Positions 1-10,890 of a DNA stretch of 64,000 nt are shown piece after piece. The notes beneath the pieces are model-generated. The model was not told the DNA's origin, searched no databases, and saw only the letters and a program-made list of their open reading frames with translations. The stretch is from Xenoacremonium recifei. Its lineage: Eukaryota > Ascomycota > Sordariomycetes > Hypocreales > Nectriaceae. Positions within the stretch are counted from its first letter, which is position 1. Each line of letters starts with the position of its first letter. The position numbers and the translations under genes are program-made. Location of the stretch: contig WOFQ01000022.1 of NCBI GenBank assembly GCA_012184525.1, positions 248,001-312,000 on the forward strand. The letters run 5' to 3'.

Positions 1-149
1 GAATCAACAGCCAGGCAGATAATAAGAAAAAGAAAAAAGGCAACGCTGCGTCGAGAGTCCAGACCACTAGCTTTGTTCTCCCGCCTCCCGTCTACTTAGA
101 CCCGTCAGCAACAGGCACCTTGGCCTTCTTCATCGACCAATCCACTACC
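1..149. other. Leader of first Cys-rich gene
   Basis: A purine-rich stretch is followed by a CT-rich run ending at the ATG of the first gene. This is the usual look of a fungal 5' leader. The window edge cuts off anything further upstream, and no gene is seen here. Confidence 0.4.
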
Positions 150-485
150 ATGTGTCACCGGTTGACTTTCCGTCTCCCCTGCGAGCATGTTCACTCGTCC
201 ATAGCTTACTGCCCCACTGGCCTGGCCAACGGCCGCATCCCCTGCCAGACCGTCAGCCGCCAATCTATCCCCTACCCGCCGCCCTCGGGCTACACCCTGC
301 CCCGGTGTCCGTTACCGGACTGTCCTTTCGAGGCCAAAAACCAGTGCTGGAATTGCTGCTGGTGTGGGAAAGCCTGGAATGTCGGTGGCCGCTGCAGCTG
401 CGTCATGATCTTCGAGGGTAGCGAGTACCGGTGTGAGCACATCTGCTGCCAGTCTTGCACGCCAGCGCGAGAATATGCATCCTAA
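150..485 (+). CDS. Small Cys/His-rich protein, copy 1
   Basis: A 111-residue protein with 16 cysteines and no recognised function. The start is the first in-frame ATG (MCHRLTF). There is no hydrophobic signal peptide, so an intracellular metal-binding protein is more likely than a secreted disulfide-rich effector; that is inference. Cysteines fall in blocks: C2, C11-x-H13 and C21; C53-x4-C58; C69-C70-x-C72; and a C-terminal C95-x-H97-x-C99-C100-x2-C103. The gene at 2762-3366 repeats this layout with identical spacing at C2, C11, H13, Tyr20, C21 and Pro22, so the two are paralogues. Copy 1 has no intron and lacks the Ser-rich tail of copy 2. The family resembles no zinc finger I can name. Confidence 0.7.
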   Translation: MCHRLTFRLPCEHVHSSIAYCPTGLANGRIPCQTVSRQSIPYPPPSGYTLPRCPLPDCPFEAKNQCWNCCWCGKAWNVGGRCSCVMIFEGSEYRCEHICCQSCTPAREYAS

Positions 486-2534
486 ATGACAGGGAGGGGG
501 ATCGGCGGGGCCGACTATGGCCATTGTTCTCGTCTGCTGCCTATTGTCTTTGCTTTTTGTTTTGTTCCGTCTTCATGCAGGAGGGAGAAAGCGTTAATCG
601 TGAGGGAAAGCTGTCAAGCCATGTCTCACTCTGCTCGTATCTGCCCAGGGTGGGAAAAGAATGAGAAGTGTTGACCGCAATGCCACTAAGCCTGCCACGT
701 CGGTCGAGAAGGCATCAGCCAAGAACGGAAACGCAGGTTTTGCTTTTTATTTTAGTCTTTGCAGCAGTCTAGCGCCCCCCCTAATGTTGGCAGAGGCGTT
801 GCCGGTTTCCTTTCTGCGGAGGCGGGGGGCCTCAAAATCTCGTCGACCTTTTGAGAATTCGTTAGTCAAAGTTGTTAGTTTCAGATAGCAATAATAGTTG
901 ATCTTGTTTTCACACTCAGGGCACAATCAGGAGGCGTCTCAACACTCGTCGAGCCATCCTCACAAGAGCCTCGTTTCGACGATCTTCGCACCCAAATCAG
1001 GCATCAGGCTTCGTCGTCATGAATGGCGCATGCATGTTGCGCCGTGCCACGGCCATGCATGCGGCCGGCAGGGGACTCCAGGTTTCCGTCAGCGAGAAGG
1101 AAGCAAGCTAAAAACCATATTGCACTTTGGCTTTGTGACAAGTGGCGTCTTCCCTGCCTCTAATCGTCTGCAGACTCGTCACAGTGGCCGTCCAGGGATG
1201 TCCGCAGCTGGCCCCATGTAACCTCCTCGTCACTCCTGGTTGCTCTCACAACGCCCTGACTGGCTCGATTTCGTGTCCTCCGATGAACGCGTTCCGGGTT
1301 TCGTTACACCAGATCCAGTCTCTGCGCATCAGATCGCCAGGGGGCAGTAAATCGGCATAGCACAAGAGGTCGACTCTCGGATCTCAACCAAACTCTGAAC
1401 CCCCCTGTTGCCCTCCATCTTCATCCCGTAGATCATTCTTTGAGAGGGGCGAGGCTGTTGTTCCATGGCGGTCTGATTTGCATGCTTGGAGACCCCTCCT
1501 CCGGGTTGATCAAGAGATGTGGTTGGGCGGCAAGACGGCACAGCCTTTAGCGCACCCCAGCCGCTCTCCCGCTCCGCGCTAACCTTCCGTGTCTTATGCG
1601 GGAACGGGCTCAGTTTGCAGGTTGTTGTCCTCCACACGGCCTGGCAAATGTGGTCCTGTCCAGAGCATTTGCCAACGACCTGTCTGACCGTGATTATTCT
1701 TCACGGGCCGTTCCCCAGGGAAAAGGGCCGTCCCTTTCGCCCAGTGAGCCGTCCCCAGAGCTAGAAGTTAGGTACCACGGTAGACAGTTTGTCAGGTTAC
1801 CATTGACCAGGCTCGTGGATCGGGATCTGAGGCACCGGGGAAGTTGAATTGCAACCCCTCACAAACTTGGCTGTCTTCTTCCACCACCCATGATTGCGGA
1901 GATCATCTCTCATGCCGCCTATCGGCTGCAAGATGGAATGTCCTTTGTGCAACAGAGGCATCGTCGAGCCCTCCACTGCTGTTTCTCACAGTCCAATGAT
2001 CGTTGCAGGAGGGTCGGGGTCCATCTTGGTGGCGGCCGATGGCTGCCCGGGTGCCTTCATCACAGTGTGGCACGAACGCGAGATCGCCTCACACCCAGTG
2101 TCGAGACCTTGAGCAACCTCTAGGAAGCGTCCTCTGCCGCATCGGATCCATCCCTCCGCTGACAACCCCTCCTTCTGCACGGCTTTGATAATGCAAGAAG
2201 CCCGGACAGGCGTACACTGTATGAGGGCTGAATGCATGGTGTATAGTGCTCGCAGATGAGAGGTCGATGGCCGTGCCCTTCTCCGCAAGAAACGAATCGG
2301 GGGCAAGGGTTGGTGCAAGGCGTTGACGTCTAGTGCTGTCTCGCGAGACTTGAGAGGGCGTGGATGTCGAGAAGGCGGCGTAGAGCATGAGAGTTGCTTC
2401 GTTGAGCTGCTCACCCCTCGTCGTCGAAGAGGGAGGGAAGGAGGCTAGTCGATCCATCTCTTTGAGGAGACCTCTAGTCATTCAGGAGCTGACTATTGTT
2501 GCGACGGCTGGCCCGTCGAGAGTGTCGGAAAAAG
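486..2534. other. Intergenic stretch between the Cys-rich paralogues
   Basis: About 2 kb with only short, overlapping open frames on both strands and no recognisable domain. The longest minus-strand frame (about 2089-2481) has an ordinary composition and no homologue I recognise, so it is not called. The last 200 bases belong to the promoter of the second Cys-rich gene. Confidence 0.4.
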
Positions 2535-2541
2535 TATAAAT
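2535..2541 (+). promoter_or_regulatory. TATA box of second Cys-rich gene
   Basis: TATAAAT lies about 220 bases before the ATG at 2762. A CT-rich leader (about 2590-2700) lies between them, a common layout in filamentous fungal promoters. It supports real transcription of the downstream gene. Confidence 0.5.
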
Positions 2542-2761
2542 ACCCGTCGAAGATGCTTCTTCAGATCAATCTTCATCGCGCAGTTGCCCCCAGTTCTCCT
2601 ACAAAGCGAATCCGATCAGCACTCTTCTTTGAAAATCTGTCTTCCTTCTCTTCCCCCTATTACTCTTCTTCTCCTTCCCTGTCTTCCTTGACAGGCGCTT
2701 TCGCTAAATTCAAACACACTTACTTGTTGCCTTTATCACCATTACCTTGGTCAAGGTCAAG

Positions 2762-3366
2762 ATGTGTGTCGGACATCCTTTCAGCCACCGTTGCTCCCAT
2801 ACTTCCGTTGACTGGCTTTACTGTCCTTCTTCTCTCTATGACATGCAGACTGGCATCCAGACTCCATGCCAAGGCCGTAATTACAAGGATGAAGGGATCA
2901 CGGATCGCGACTGCGCCTTGCGGTACTGCGACTTCAAATCGAAGGGCGGTGCATGGATGTGTTGCAAATGCCAGCAAGGCCCTAATACTAAGGGCTGGTG
3001 CACGGCGCCCATCGAGCGAGTGTTCGCGGATCTTCAGACGCTCACCACACAGACGTTCACGGAAACTTGTGGTCATGGCTGCTGCAGCGACTGCACTCCT
3101 TACAGTAAGTCAGCCAAACCCCTTGAGATGTGAGGGCAAAACCACTAACCAAGTCCAAAGCGGCGAGCGCGGAGAGCACGCCACGAATGGCACTAGCTGA
3201 ACTGTCCGGTGCCTCTGCCACGAGCCGGCAGACCTCTGCTGAGGCTGGCTCGCCGTCCGGTAGATCTTCCAGGAGCGGCTCGAGCAGCAGCAGCCGTTCC
3301 TCCAGACCGGCCAAACACGGTGGCAGCGGCTCCAGCAAGTCTGCTAAGCGCCCGAGGCGTCACTGA
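2762..3366 (+). CDS. Small Cys/His-rich protein, copy 2, with basic Ser-rich tail
   Basis: Two exons, 2762-3104 and 3161-3366, give 182 residues. The 56-nt intron has a GTAAGT donor, a CTAAC branch site and an AAG acceptor; the split codon becomes Thr. Residues 1-113 repeat the Cys/His layout of the gene at 150-485: C2, C11-x-H13, Tyr20-C21-Pro22, C50-x4-C55, C66-C67-x-C69 and C102-x-H104-x-C106-C107-x2-C110. The second exon adds a low-complexity Ser-rich region ending in KSAKRPRRH, a possible nuclear localisation signal (inference). No signal peptide is seen. Without splicing, the frame would end at 3133 as a 123-residue protein, so intron retention would remove the basic tail. Function unknown. 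Confidence 0.72.
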
Positions 3367-4699
3367 GGGGCGTTTCTAAGAAACGTCTCATTGACCAGAT
3401 CATGATGGGGTTTAGGTAGCATGTTCTCGGTGTTGGTTGGAAATAATCTCCCTGACAAGTAGTCCGCCATGTCGATGAACTCGGGATGCATGTGTGATGG
3501 CGGGAGCCATCGTTAGCCGGCATGAATCTGGTCGGGATTGCTGAGAATTCAGCGTTTGTACCATAGTCGAATTATTTCCTTGTCATGTAGTCATTGTGGT
3601 CGCCATAGGATGGCTGTTCCAAAGGACATCCATCAATAAACGAAGAAGTCGACCAACTTTCGTCTTGTGCAACGTGATCTGACATATGCCGTTAAATGTG
3701 CCACCACAGTGCCTGCTTGTCAAGCGTAGGACAGTGCCGATTGCGATCGAGTGGTGATGATATGCGGCTCTACAGCGGATATCTTCGGTATATCGGCACC
3801 AGAGGATTACTGGAGTATACCGCAAGATGCATTGAGACCGAACCGAAGCAAAGGAGTTGATAGGCGCCTGTTGCAGTTTCTTTGTTGGCAGAAGAAAGAT
3901 AAGTAAACTCGTCCCTTTGTCGCGGTTCATGACCATGAGTGGCGCCTCATAAGTTGAAAAACTCCGTTTCATTCAACACTTGTCGTAAAGGCTCCGGAGA
4001 ATGGCGTGAGGAGGTACACCTGATAGGCTTTGTAGTGTTGCGCGATCCCTTTGTCCGGCCAAAGCTTAACGCGGCCTATCTAGTTGGATGTCCGTCTGAA
4101 GAGCCCATGAGAGAATAGGAACGTGCCGCACGAATCAGCTCTCCCTAGCTGCCTTTCCCGGAGCATGCACCATCCCAGAAAACGAGAGCCCAAGACCGCG
4201 GGAATGGTGTTGCAATCGCCCTACCAATCTGACTTCATCGCCCCCCTCTTCTCCAGCGTCCCCTCCGAAACCACGTGCAAACCACGCGGATCGGCACTGA
4301 AAGGGAGGGCAGCAGCTCGGGCGGGCAGCTCTGGACCTCCAGGGATGGTGGACCAGGCGTGTAAGAGGACGAATTGATCAATCACAGCGAGAACCCAGCG
4401 GGCTGAAATGTCAGCCCAGGGAACAAGCCATCACAGCGCCTCCCATGATCACCAGCTTGTGTCATGTCCTCGCTAGATCCGAATGCCTGTTCGGCAGTGC
4501 GTGCGTTCAGCAGGAAAAGGGTTCAGGTCCGGAGCTTGGAGCTTGTCGGGAGGGATCGACACAAGCAGGGACAGTGAAAATCGTATCCTTTTTGGACCGC
4601 AATCGCTTAGAAGCGCAGCGCCATGGCCACGCTGAAGATTGAGTCTTTGCCGGGCAGGGCCTCCCACGCTCGCAATCGTTCTTCCGTGAATCAGCACTT

Positions 4700-4719
4700 G
4701 TCGTCGTCGTCGTCGTCGT
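4700..4719. repeat. GTC trinucleotide microsatellite
   Basis: Six perfect GTC units plus a partial one, in non-coding sequence. Confidence 0.85.
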
Positions 4720-5206
4720 GCGGCCTCGGCACCTCAGAGCAAAACACGGCGATCGGCAGCGCCCGGGCTAGTGCAGAGAGGGAGGCGCTGCACTGGGAGG
4801 AAGCCGTGCAAGCCTCATGACGCACAAAACATACGTGCAAGGCGAAAAGACGGGCTGAGATGGCCGAAAGCAGCTGAGAGCATCGCGTCGATGACGATGA
4901 AGAGATGAGGCAGAGTGGATGAAGTCGAATCCCCAACAAACTCAGAACGCCCAGGAGCTCTTGCTGTCTGTCTGTCAATCGATCCTTCCCTGACGAAATA
5001 GAAGCCTTCCCCGATCCCGGGATGGGAAGCTGCGCGTGCTGCTCCTGCCGCTGTCTTGCCGTTGCTGCACACGTGGAGATGACGCTGCAGCTTCAGCCCG
5101 GCAGGGGCGAGATTGGGCGCCATTGGCTGACGGGGGGCGAGGTGACATCCCTTTTCAGTGGGGATGGGTCCCCTAAAACCCGGCGTTACAGTGAGTGCCT
5201 TCACTA

Positions 5207-5229
5207 AAGTACAAGTACAAGTACAAGTA
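5207..5229. repeat. AAGTAC hexamer tandem repeat
   Basis: About 3.8 copies of AAGTAC in non-coding sequence. No function is evident. Confidence 0.85.
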
Positions 5230-6727
5230 GACGCTGCGCTGGGATCATGGGCAGGGGAGGAGCAGGACTGCCAGGAATTGACAGCTCAAGCAGGCCAGGC
5301 TTAAATCAATTGAATTGCCAGAGGGAAGACATTGCGATGATCGTCATCAATCGGTGGCCTCTATCGGTGTCGGTGCGGCGCGAGAGGAGGACTCAAATCT
5401 CAAATCTGCCGTGTCTCACATTCATACCGTTGATCCCGCCTGGCACAGGTCTAGACGCATCCACCGGTTCATTCCTCCCACGCGAGGTGGCTTGAGGGTT
5501 TGCGCTTCAGTGGCTGCAGTCCTGTCGATGTACATGTAAATATGCCCTAGAGAGAACACGCGATCTTGCAGCAGAGACCTACGTAAAACATTCATCTTGG
5601 CCGTGCTACTGTTGGGTGATTGTCCGTGTCACTGCTCTTCCTCTAAGGCAGCCAGCCCCTGGAAGAAGTACAAGTCCCTACGCACAGGTGCCTGAAGCCC
5701 AACCACAACACCACTGGAAAAGGGGCCTGGACTTCCAGGTTTACATCTCCACCCCTCCATCTCCCGTCCTCTCCTCCCGCTAGACTCCGAGCCAGGCATC
5801 TCCAACACACAGACGCCAAACCAGCCCAGCCCAGCAACATCAGCCCAACTAACCAGCTAACCCCAAGAGCTGGGACATCCCAGACGTTCTGAAACCGCGC
5901 CTAGTGGCCTGCTGGCTAGCCCTGGTCTGTCTGTTGAAGCCCGTGAGTCCAGCAGCCCCGAATCCTCCTCCTCTTGCTTGAGTCTTCTCCCCCTCTTGCT
6001 GCCGCCATCCTTCTTCCCTCCTCTCCTGTTCAATTCTCAGACTCAACTGACGTAAAAGACGCCAGCCGCGAAGCTTTGCTCGTCCCTCGATCACCACGCC
6101 CGCTATCAACCCAGGATTATCCATCCCGTCCGGGCTTACTCTTCCGCCAATCCCTCCTCCTCCTCCACCGCCCGCTCAGATCGCCGCCGCCTCTTCGTCG
6201 CCAGCGAGACTCACCCAACTTGACTCAACTTCACTCTCGATCTCGTCAGCTTGCCCGGCCAGGCCTCAGCGCCCGTATCCACCCCTCGCAGCGTCGCATC
6301 GTCGTCTCGCTTCTGGGCCCTTCCCACCCAGCGATCCCATACGCCCACAACCAGCATCAATCACCGCCGCCATGCCTGCTTCCTTGGAGTCTTCCCGGCC
6401 CATCATGGCCGCTTCGGTACGTCACTGGCTGTGTGGCTCGTCGTCCCTTGTTTCTGTTTATATGGGCTTGCTTGCTGGCATGAGGGCTGTCAAGGATGGG
6501 TGATGCTGTGCCGCCGCCGCTGCTCTCGCTCACCCCCCTTATTGTCTTTGTCTGTGCCTGAGGTCTTGGAGCCCTGTGCCTGACTAGCAGCAAGCCATCC
6601 ACATATCATATCCTTTGTGTGTCTTGGAATTCCCATACCTGCTTCTGCCTCTCTTGATTTTCGCATCTACGGAGCTCCTGTCCTTTACCTTGGCTATCCC
6701 TCTTGACCCCCCCTCCGATATCATACG

Positions 6728-7147
6728 ATGTCAGACTCCTCCTCAACCGCCATCATGGCCCAATCCCCTCCCCAAGACGAACCACTGCCCTCCGTTACCG
6801 TCTCCGAACCCTCCCAGACATCGCCCGCTAACACGCCCTCCAAGACGCGCAACTCGGTCCGCTTCAGCACCTACAGCATGGCGCCCTCGTTTGCGCCCAC
6901 CATGCAGACCAATGACTCCGCACACGCCGAGATCCGCGACATCGCCGTCGGCCTCGACCGCATGGAGAACAAGGCTCTGTCGCAGCAGCGCGTCGTCCTC
7001 AGCGAGGAGAAGACCAACACCATGAGCAAGCTTGCTCTCGGCGCCAAGCTCGAGCGCGCCCTCGACCGCCGCATGAGCGGCCAGGACGCTGAGATGCGGC
7101 CCCGCGGGAAGAGCCTCAGCGAGAAGGTCATGAGCGAGAAGGCGTAA
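6728..7147 (+). CDS. Hypothetical protein, low-complexity N-terminus and helical C-terminus
   Basis: A single-exon frame encodes 139 residues. The N-terminal half (about 1-60) is rich in Ser, Pro and Thr and looks disordered. The C-terminal half is charged and probably helical (around EIRDIAVGLDRMENKAL and KLALGAKLERALDRRM). There is no signal peptide, membrane segment or known domain. It follows a CT-rich leader of several hundred bases and shows the C/G third-position bias of the confident genes here, which supports it being real. It could be a fungus-specific conserved protein. M10 is a second possible start. Confidence 0.6.
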   Translation: MSDSSSTAIMAQSPPQDEPLPSVTVSEPSQTSPANTPSKTRNSVRFSTYSMAPSFAPTMQTNDSAHAEIRDIAVGLDRMENKALSQQRVVLSEEKTNTMSKLALGAKLERALDRRMSGQDAEMRPRGKSLSEKVMSEKA

Positions 7148-8102
7148 GCGCCTCTGGATGCAGACCACTGCTCGCCTGAATAATGTCCGGAGGAGTCGAG
7201 GCGGCGTCTCTGTAACGCTATTGTCGGGGCCTCGGAGGTCCTGCGTTCAGCATCGTCAAAGCGCCGATGCTGCGGCATGGCACCATCCATCTCCCGATAC
7301 CACCCGACACCACAACCCACTATCGAATACCCATCCATTTTCACCAGTCACCAGGATACACCACATCATGCAGGGACATAATGACAGCCTTTCCTTTCTC
7401 CTTTCTTCCATCTCAGCACTCGACGAACCTACACCAGCATGAAAGGGGAGCCCATCCTTCTCCCCCACGGCAGCAACACACGGAGATACACAGGGTCACA
7501 AGGGGGGCAGCATCTCGTTTCTTTTCTTTTTATCTCGCATCTGAATGGTGGCGGGGTGACTATATGTTCAGCAAAGAGAAGACCATGTATGATAAGGGGA
7601 AGATGGGCGGTTCTCTGCGCCGTGGGGTTTCCAATGACCAGCGGTTCTCTTTTTACGTACTAGTCAAGACACCATCATCTTTCACACGCAGTCAGCACAT
7701 TTGATACCTCAAGATACACACAATCCCTTTGTCATAAGCAGTACCTCCAGACGTAGTCTCATAAACTTGTATTTATCGCTTTTCAAAAAGCCCATGTCTA
7801 ACAAAACGAAAACGTAGACACCCATACCTATAACTCCTCAGAACCCAGATATCGCTGTACCAAAAATGTACCTGAAAACCGCCTCCCCATGGTCCAGATC
7901 TCTCCACCAGGGTTCAGCCCGCTGTCCCAAGCATTTCGCCCACGGCTTCCTTCAGCAGGCCTGCCGTTCTATACCGTCCTCATCATGGCATGGTAGCCCA
8001 TTGCAGTTCGGTATGATAGGAGGCCCATGACTGTTGAGGAGTGAACATCATGAGAGGATCACTCTAGAAAATCCCATGCCCAGGGTCATCAACCCATGGC
8101 TC
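7148..8102. other. Intergenic stretch, convergent 3' regions
   Basis: This holds the 3' flanks of the gene ending at 7147 and of the minus-strand TPR gene ending at 8103. AT-rich patches near 7690-7860 may contain polyadenylation signals. No gene is seen. Confidence 0.4.
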
Positions 8103-8714
8103 CTACGCCTTCGCACCCCCCGCCAACTTCTCCTCAACTTCCTTCAACAAAGCCACCAACTCGGCCTCCTCGCCCTCAACCTCCAACCCCCTCTTCACCC
8201 ACTCCTTGGCCTCCTCAAACCGTCCCATCTCAACTAGACACCGCCCCTTGCGCCACCACGCCTTCGCATTACCCTGCCACTTGCTCTCAACACTCGCATT
8301 CGCATCGACCATACCCTCCGGCCAGTTCTGCAGCGCCATATGCGCCTGCGCGCGGTTGGCCAACAACCCCGACACCTCCTCGCGCACCAGCGCCGCAGGC
8401 TCCCACATCGGCCGGGTGAGCGCCATCTGCAAGCCCAGGGTGTAGAACTTCAGCGCATCCGCGTACTTGCCCTTGCGGTACTCGGCGTTGCCACTGTCCC
8501 GGAGCTTGTTGACATTAGCGGAGCGCTTCGGGTTGACGGGGATCGGTGCCGGTGGTGCGCCGTTGGGAGTCTCGACGTTCAGGAGCGCGCGGTGGAGAGT
8601 GTTGAGCTGTTCGAGTTCGGCATTCAGTGCGCGGGAGGGCTTGAGGGACTCGATCGCCTTAGACTGGGCGTTCATCTGGAGGGGTAGAAGGTCGAAATGT
8701 GTGAGGTCCGACAT
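8103..8714 (-). CDS. SEC72: Sec72-like TPR protein of the ER translocon
   Basis: One exon of 203 residues. Sec72 is the cytosolic TPR subunit of the Sec62/Sec63/Sec71/Sec72 complex, which works with the Sec61 channel in post-translational import of proteins into the ER and can dock chaperones. After an N-terminal helical region (about 1-60), residues 70-195 form three TPR-like helical hairpins. The first contains a classic A-helix (RDSGNAEYRKGKYADALKFY). The second includes LLANRAQAHMALQNW and the third AWWRKGRCLVEMGRFEEA. The length is close to yeast Sec72 (about 190 residues). No membrane segment is present, as expected. The identity rests on domain layout and length; another small TPR co-chaperone is less likely. 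Confidence 0.75.
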   Translation of the reverse strand: MSDLTHFDLLPLQMNAQSKAIESLKPSRALNAELEQLNTLHRALLNVETPNGAPPAPIPVNPKRSANVNKLRDSGNAEYRKGKYADALKFYTLGLQMALTRPMWEPAALVREEVSGLLANRAQAHMALQNWPEGMVDANASVESKWQGNAKAWWRKGRCLVEMGRFEEAKEWVKRGLEVEGEEAELVALLKEVEEKLAGGAKA

Positions 8715-9858
8715 TGTGACGGTGCTCTGCCGTACGAGCTCGAAGGGCTTTGCAAGGTAGACGCTTCGTACACTTTGTAGAGACAGTGATCTAGATTGCC
8801 TAAAAAGTAGGGATCAGGCGTCGGGAACAGAAACGAATGTCTTTGTTCGGAAGTGGTTCGTTGATTTGAAAGGATGCAGCAAGGTGTCTGTCTTGCTGCG
8901 TAAGGACACCTCATGTGAAATTAAGGTCGGCTTATCTTATCAGCACATGACCCCCCTGATTGATGACCAGCCATGTTGAAGCGACTCTAAGCCGCCTATG
9001 CATTCATGACAAGAGTAGGACTATAGTCTTGGTAATTTCCCTGATCCGATAATTTATCTTTACAATCTCTTAGGGAGTAGGTTGTCTGTAATATACAGTG
9101 TCTCAACAGTCGTGCTGTCACAGAGCCTCGTTGACTTCCTATTGTCTCAAGCCACACATTGACACAAAACAATGAATAATGACATAAGCGAGTCCATTCC
9201 CAATGTAAGTCTCAAAGTCCATTGTAAGCTTCAAGGTGCTTAAGCCATTACGGTTATGTCCATGAGTGACGAAATACGAGTCTAGTAAAGAACAGCTAGA
9301 AGCTTTCACAGACTTTCAATTCATAAACATCGTTGAGATCAAACGATTATTCCATTCCTTTTCTACTCCTATTGTGCAAATGCCTGAACCCTGTCCCGCA
9401 CCGGGAGAGTAACAAGACCCATGTCCCCTCCATCACCCATCATCTCGTCTTTGACCACCCTTGACTCTGCACGAAAGACTGGCGTCCTCGAGCAGGGAGA
9501 AAGGCAGATGGAACAAGGCAACTCCCACGCTCAAGAACCTCATCGCATATTCGTTCCCGTAAATCATCTTCCAAAACATAGACCGCACATCCACAGCCAA
9601 AGAGATCCGACGACCGTCTCTCTCATATCATCATGATGTTGATTGGGTTTCTGTGCTTGTATTTTTTTTCGATGGGGACCGACGACGAGATTCATTTAGA
9701 ACATTTGGGAATAGCCATCCACCCACCAAGCCGCCCTTGCCATCACTCAGCAAATCAAGTAATCCCTTGTTAACCGCCGCGCCAATCTAATGAAACGCAC
9801 GAGAAATGATAGACAATGCGAAGTTACCTAGACCGGTAGAGGTCGAGGAATGGCTAGC
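8715..9858. other. Intergenic stretch between Sec72-like and uL13 genes
   Basis: About 1.1 kb that should hold the promoter of the Sec72-like gene and the 3' flank of the uL13 gene, both on the minus strand. The middle (about 8930-9330) is relatively AT-rich. No gene or clear motif is seen. Confidence 0.4.
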
Positions 9859-10890
9859 TTAGTAGCCATAAGCCGCAAGGGCCTTCGCAGTCTCCTCCTT
9901 GGTGCCAGCGTTCTTCTTCGCGTCGGACAGTTGTCGCGCGGCGACCTTCTTGCGCTCGTAGTAAGCGGCACCCTTGGCCTTTCGTCGCTCCTCCAATCTG
10001 TGATCCTAGTCAGTCGTTGTGTCCTGCATTTCCTATCACCCAAAGGGAAAACATACCGAGCAACAACGTCCTGGTACTTCCAGCCGACCTCGTGGCTCAG
10101 ACGGCCGACAGTGCAGTACTTGCGGCCGGGCTGGAGTCGGAGAACTCGGAGGGCCTGGGGAACGACCATCTTCTTCTTCTTGTCGTAGGGAGGGGGGACA
10201 CCCTCGAAGACCTTGAGGCGCTCCAGAGCGGCGGCACCGCGGGCGGTCTTGTGGGGGATCATGCCACGGACGGCCTTGTAGAAGATTCGGGAGGGGGCAC
10301 GGAAGTGGAAGGGGCCTATTGTCTCGGTCAATCATTGTGATTCTTTCGGGTTCCAAGGAGTGCGGTTCGAACTCACCACCTCGGGTGGGGTTGTATCGGG
10401 TCATCTTGCGGAGGTAGGCGTGGTACTTGACTATCGAGGTGTCAGTATATTGTTGTCGTCTCGCACTGGGATCCCGCCAGGGCTTGGTGTTGTGGTCGAG
10501 GATCCCAGAATCGCTATCGTGGGGTAGACGTACGCTTCGCGCGGAAGAACTCGCCAGAGATGTTGAGCGCCTCACAGCGGACCACAACGATCTTCTGGCC
10601 GTTGAGGAGCTGCTTGGCGACAATGCTGGCAAGTCGGCCAAGGAGATGGCCCTTGCCATCGATGACGACCTAGAATTGATCAGTTAGCGATGCTATTCCC
10701 ACAATCTCGAAATCTCGAATCTCTTCCGGCAATGTGTGCGCCCTCGCCGACAGATGAAGACGCTGGTTCCAATATCCCACTGCTGCTGCCCAATTCCAAA
10801 CCAGCGCCCGCATCCGTCTGCGAAGGCCTCGCCATGCATTGCCGAATGGTCAAACGGGGTGTTACTCACAACCGGCTCGAACGTCGACAT
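9859..10890 (-). CDS. RPL16: 60S ribosomal protein uL13 (L13a/L16)
   Basis: Five exons read right to left (10870-10890, 10534-10669, 10377-10430, 10057-10315, 9859-9997) give 202 residues, the usual length of eukaryotic uL13, a structural protein of the large ribosomal subunit. All four introns have GT donors and AG acceptors and join in phase. Family signatures are intact: VVIDGKGHLLGRLAS near the start, RGMIPHKTARGAAALERLK in the middle, and the basic tail ending in ALAAYGY. The first exon encodes only seven residues (MSTFEPV), so a simple frame search misses the true start. Intron 1 is the longest at 199 nt, a common trait in ribosomal protein genes; I found no C/D snoRNA boxes in introns 1 or 2. 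Confidence 0.95.

Larger units (their letters stand above)
3367..6727. other. Long intergenic stretch with simple repeats
   Basis: About 3.4 kb without a convincing gene. It holds a GTC trinucleotide run (4700-4719) and an AAGTAC hexamer run (5207-5229). From about 5700 the sequence becomes strongly CT-rich and looks like the promoter and long leader of the gene at 6728. Short frames on both strands lack consistent codon bias. Confidence 0.4.

Noticed and set aside
2089..2481. 130-codon minus-strand frame near the Cys-rich pair
   Set aside because: No domain, and competing overlapping frames look equally good; chance in GC-biased DNA.
10361..10385. Sequence like a tRNA B-box (GAGTTCGAACC on the minus strand)
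   Set aside because: It lies at the donor end of the third uL13 intron and has no cloverleaf around it.
10671..10869. Possible snoRNA in the first uL13 intron
   Set aside because: I looked for C (RTGATGA) and D (CTGA) boxes with a terminal stem and found no acceptable pair.
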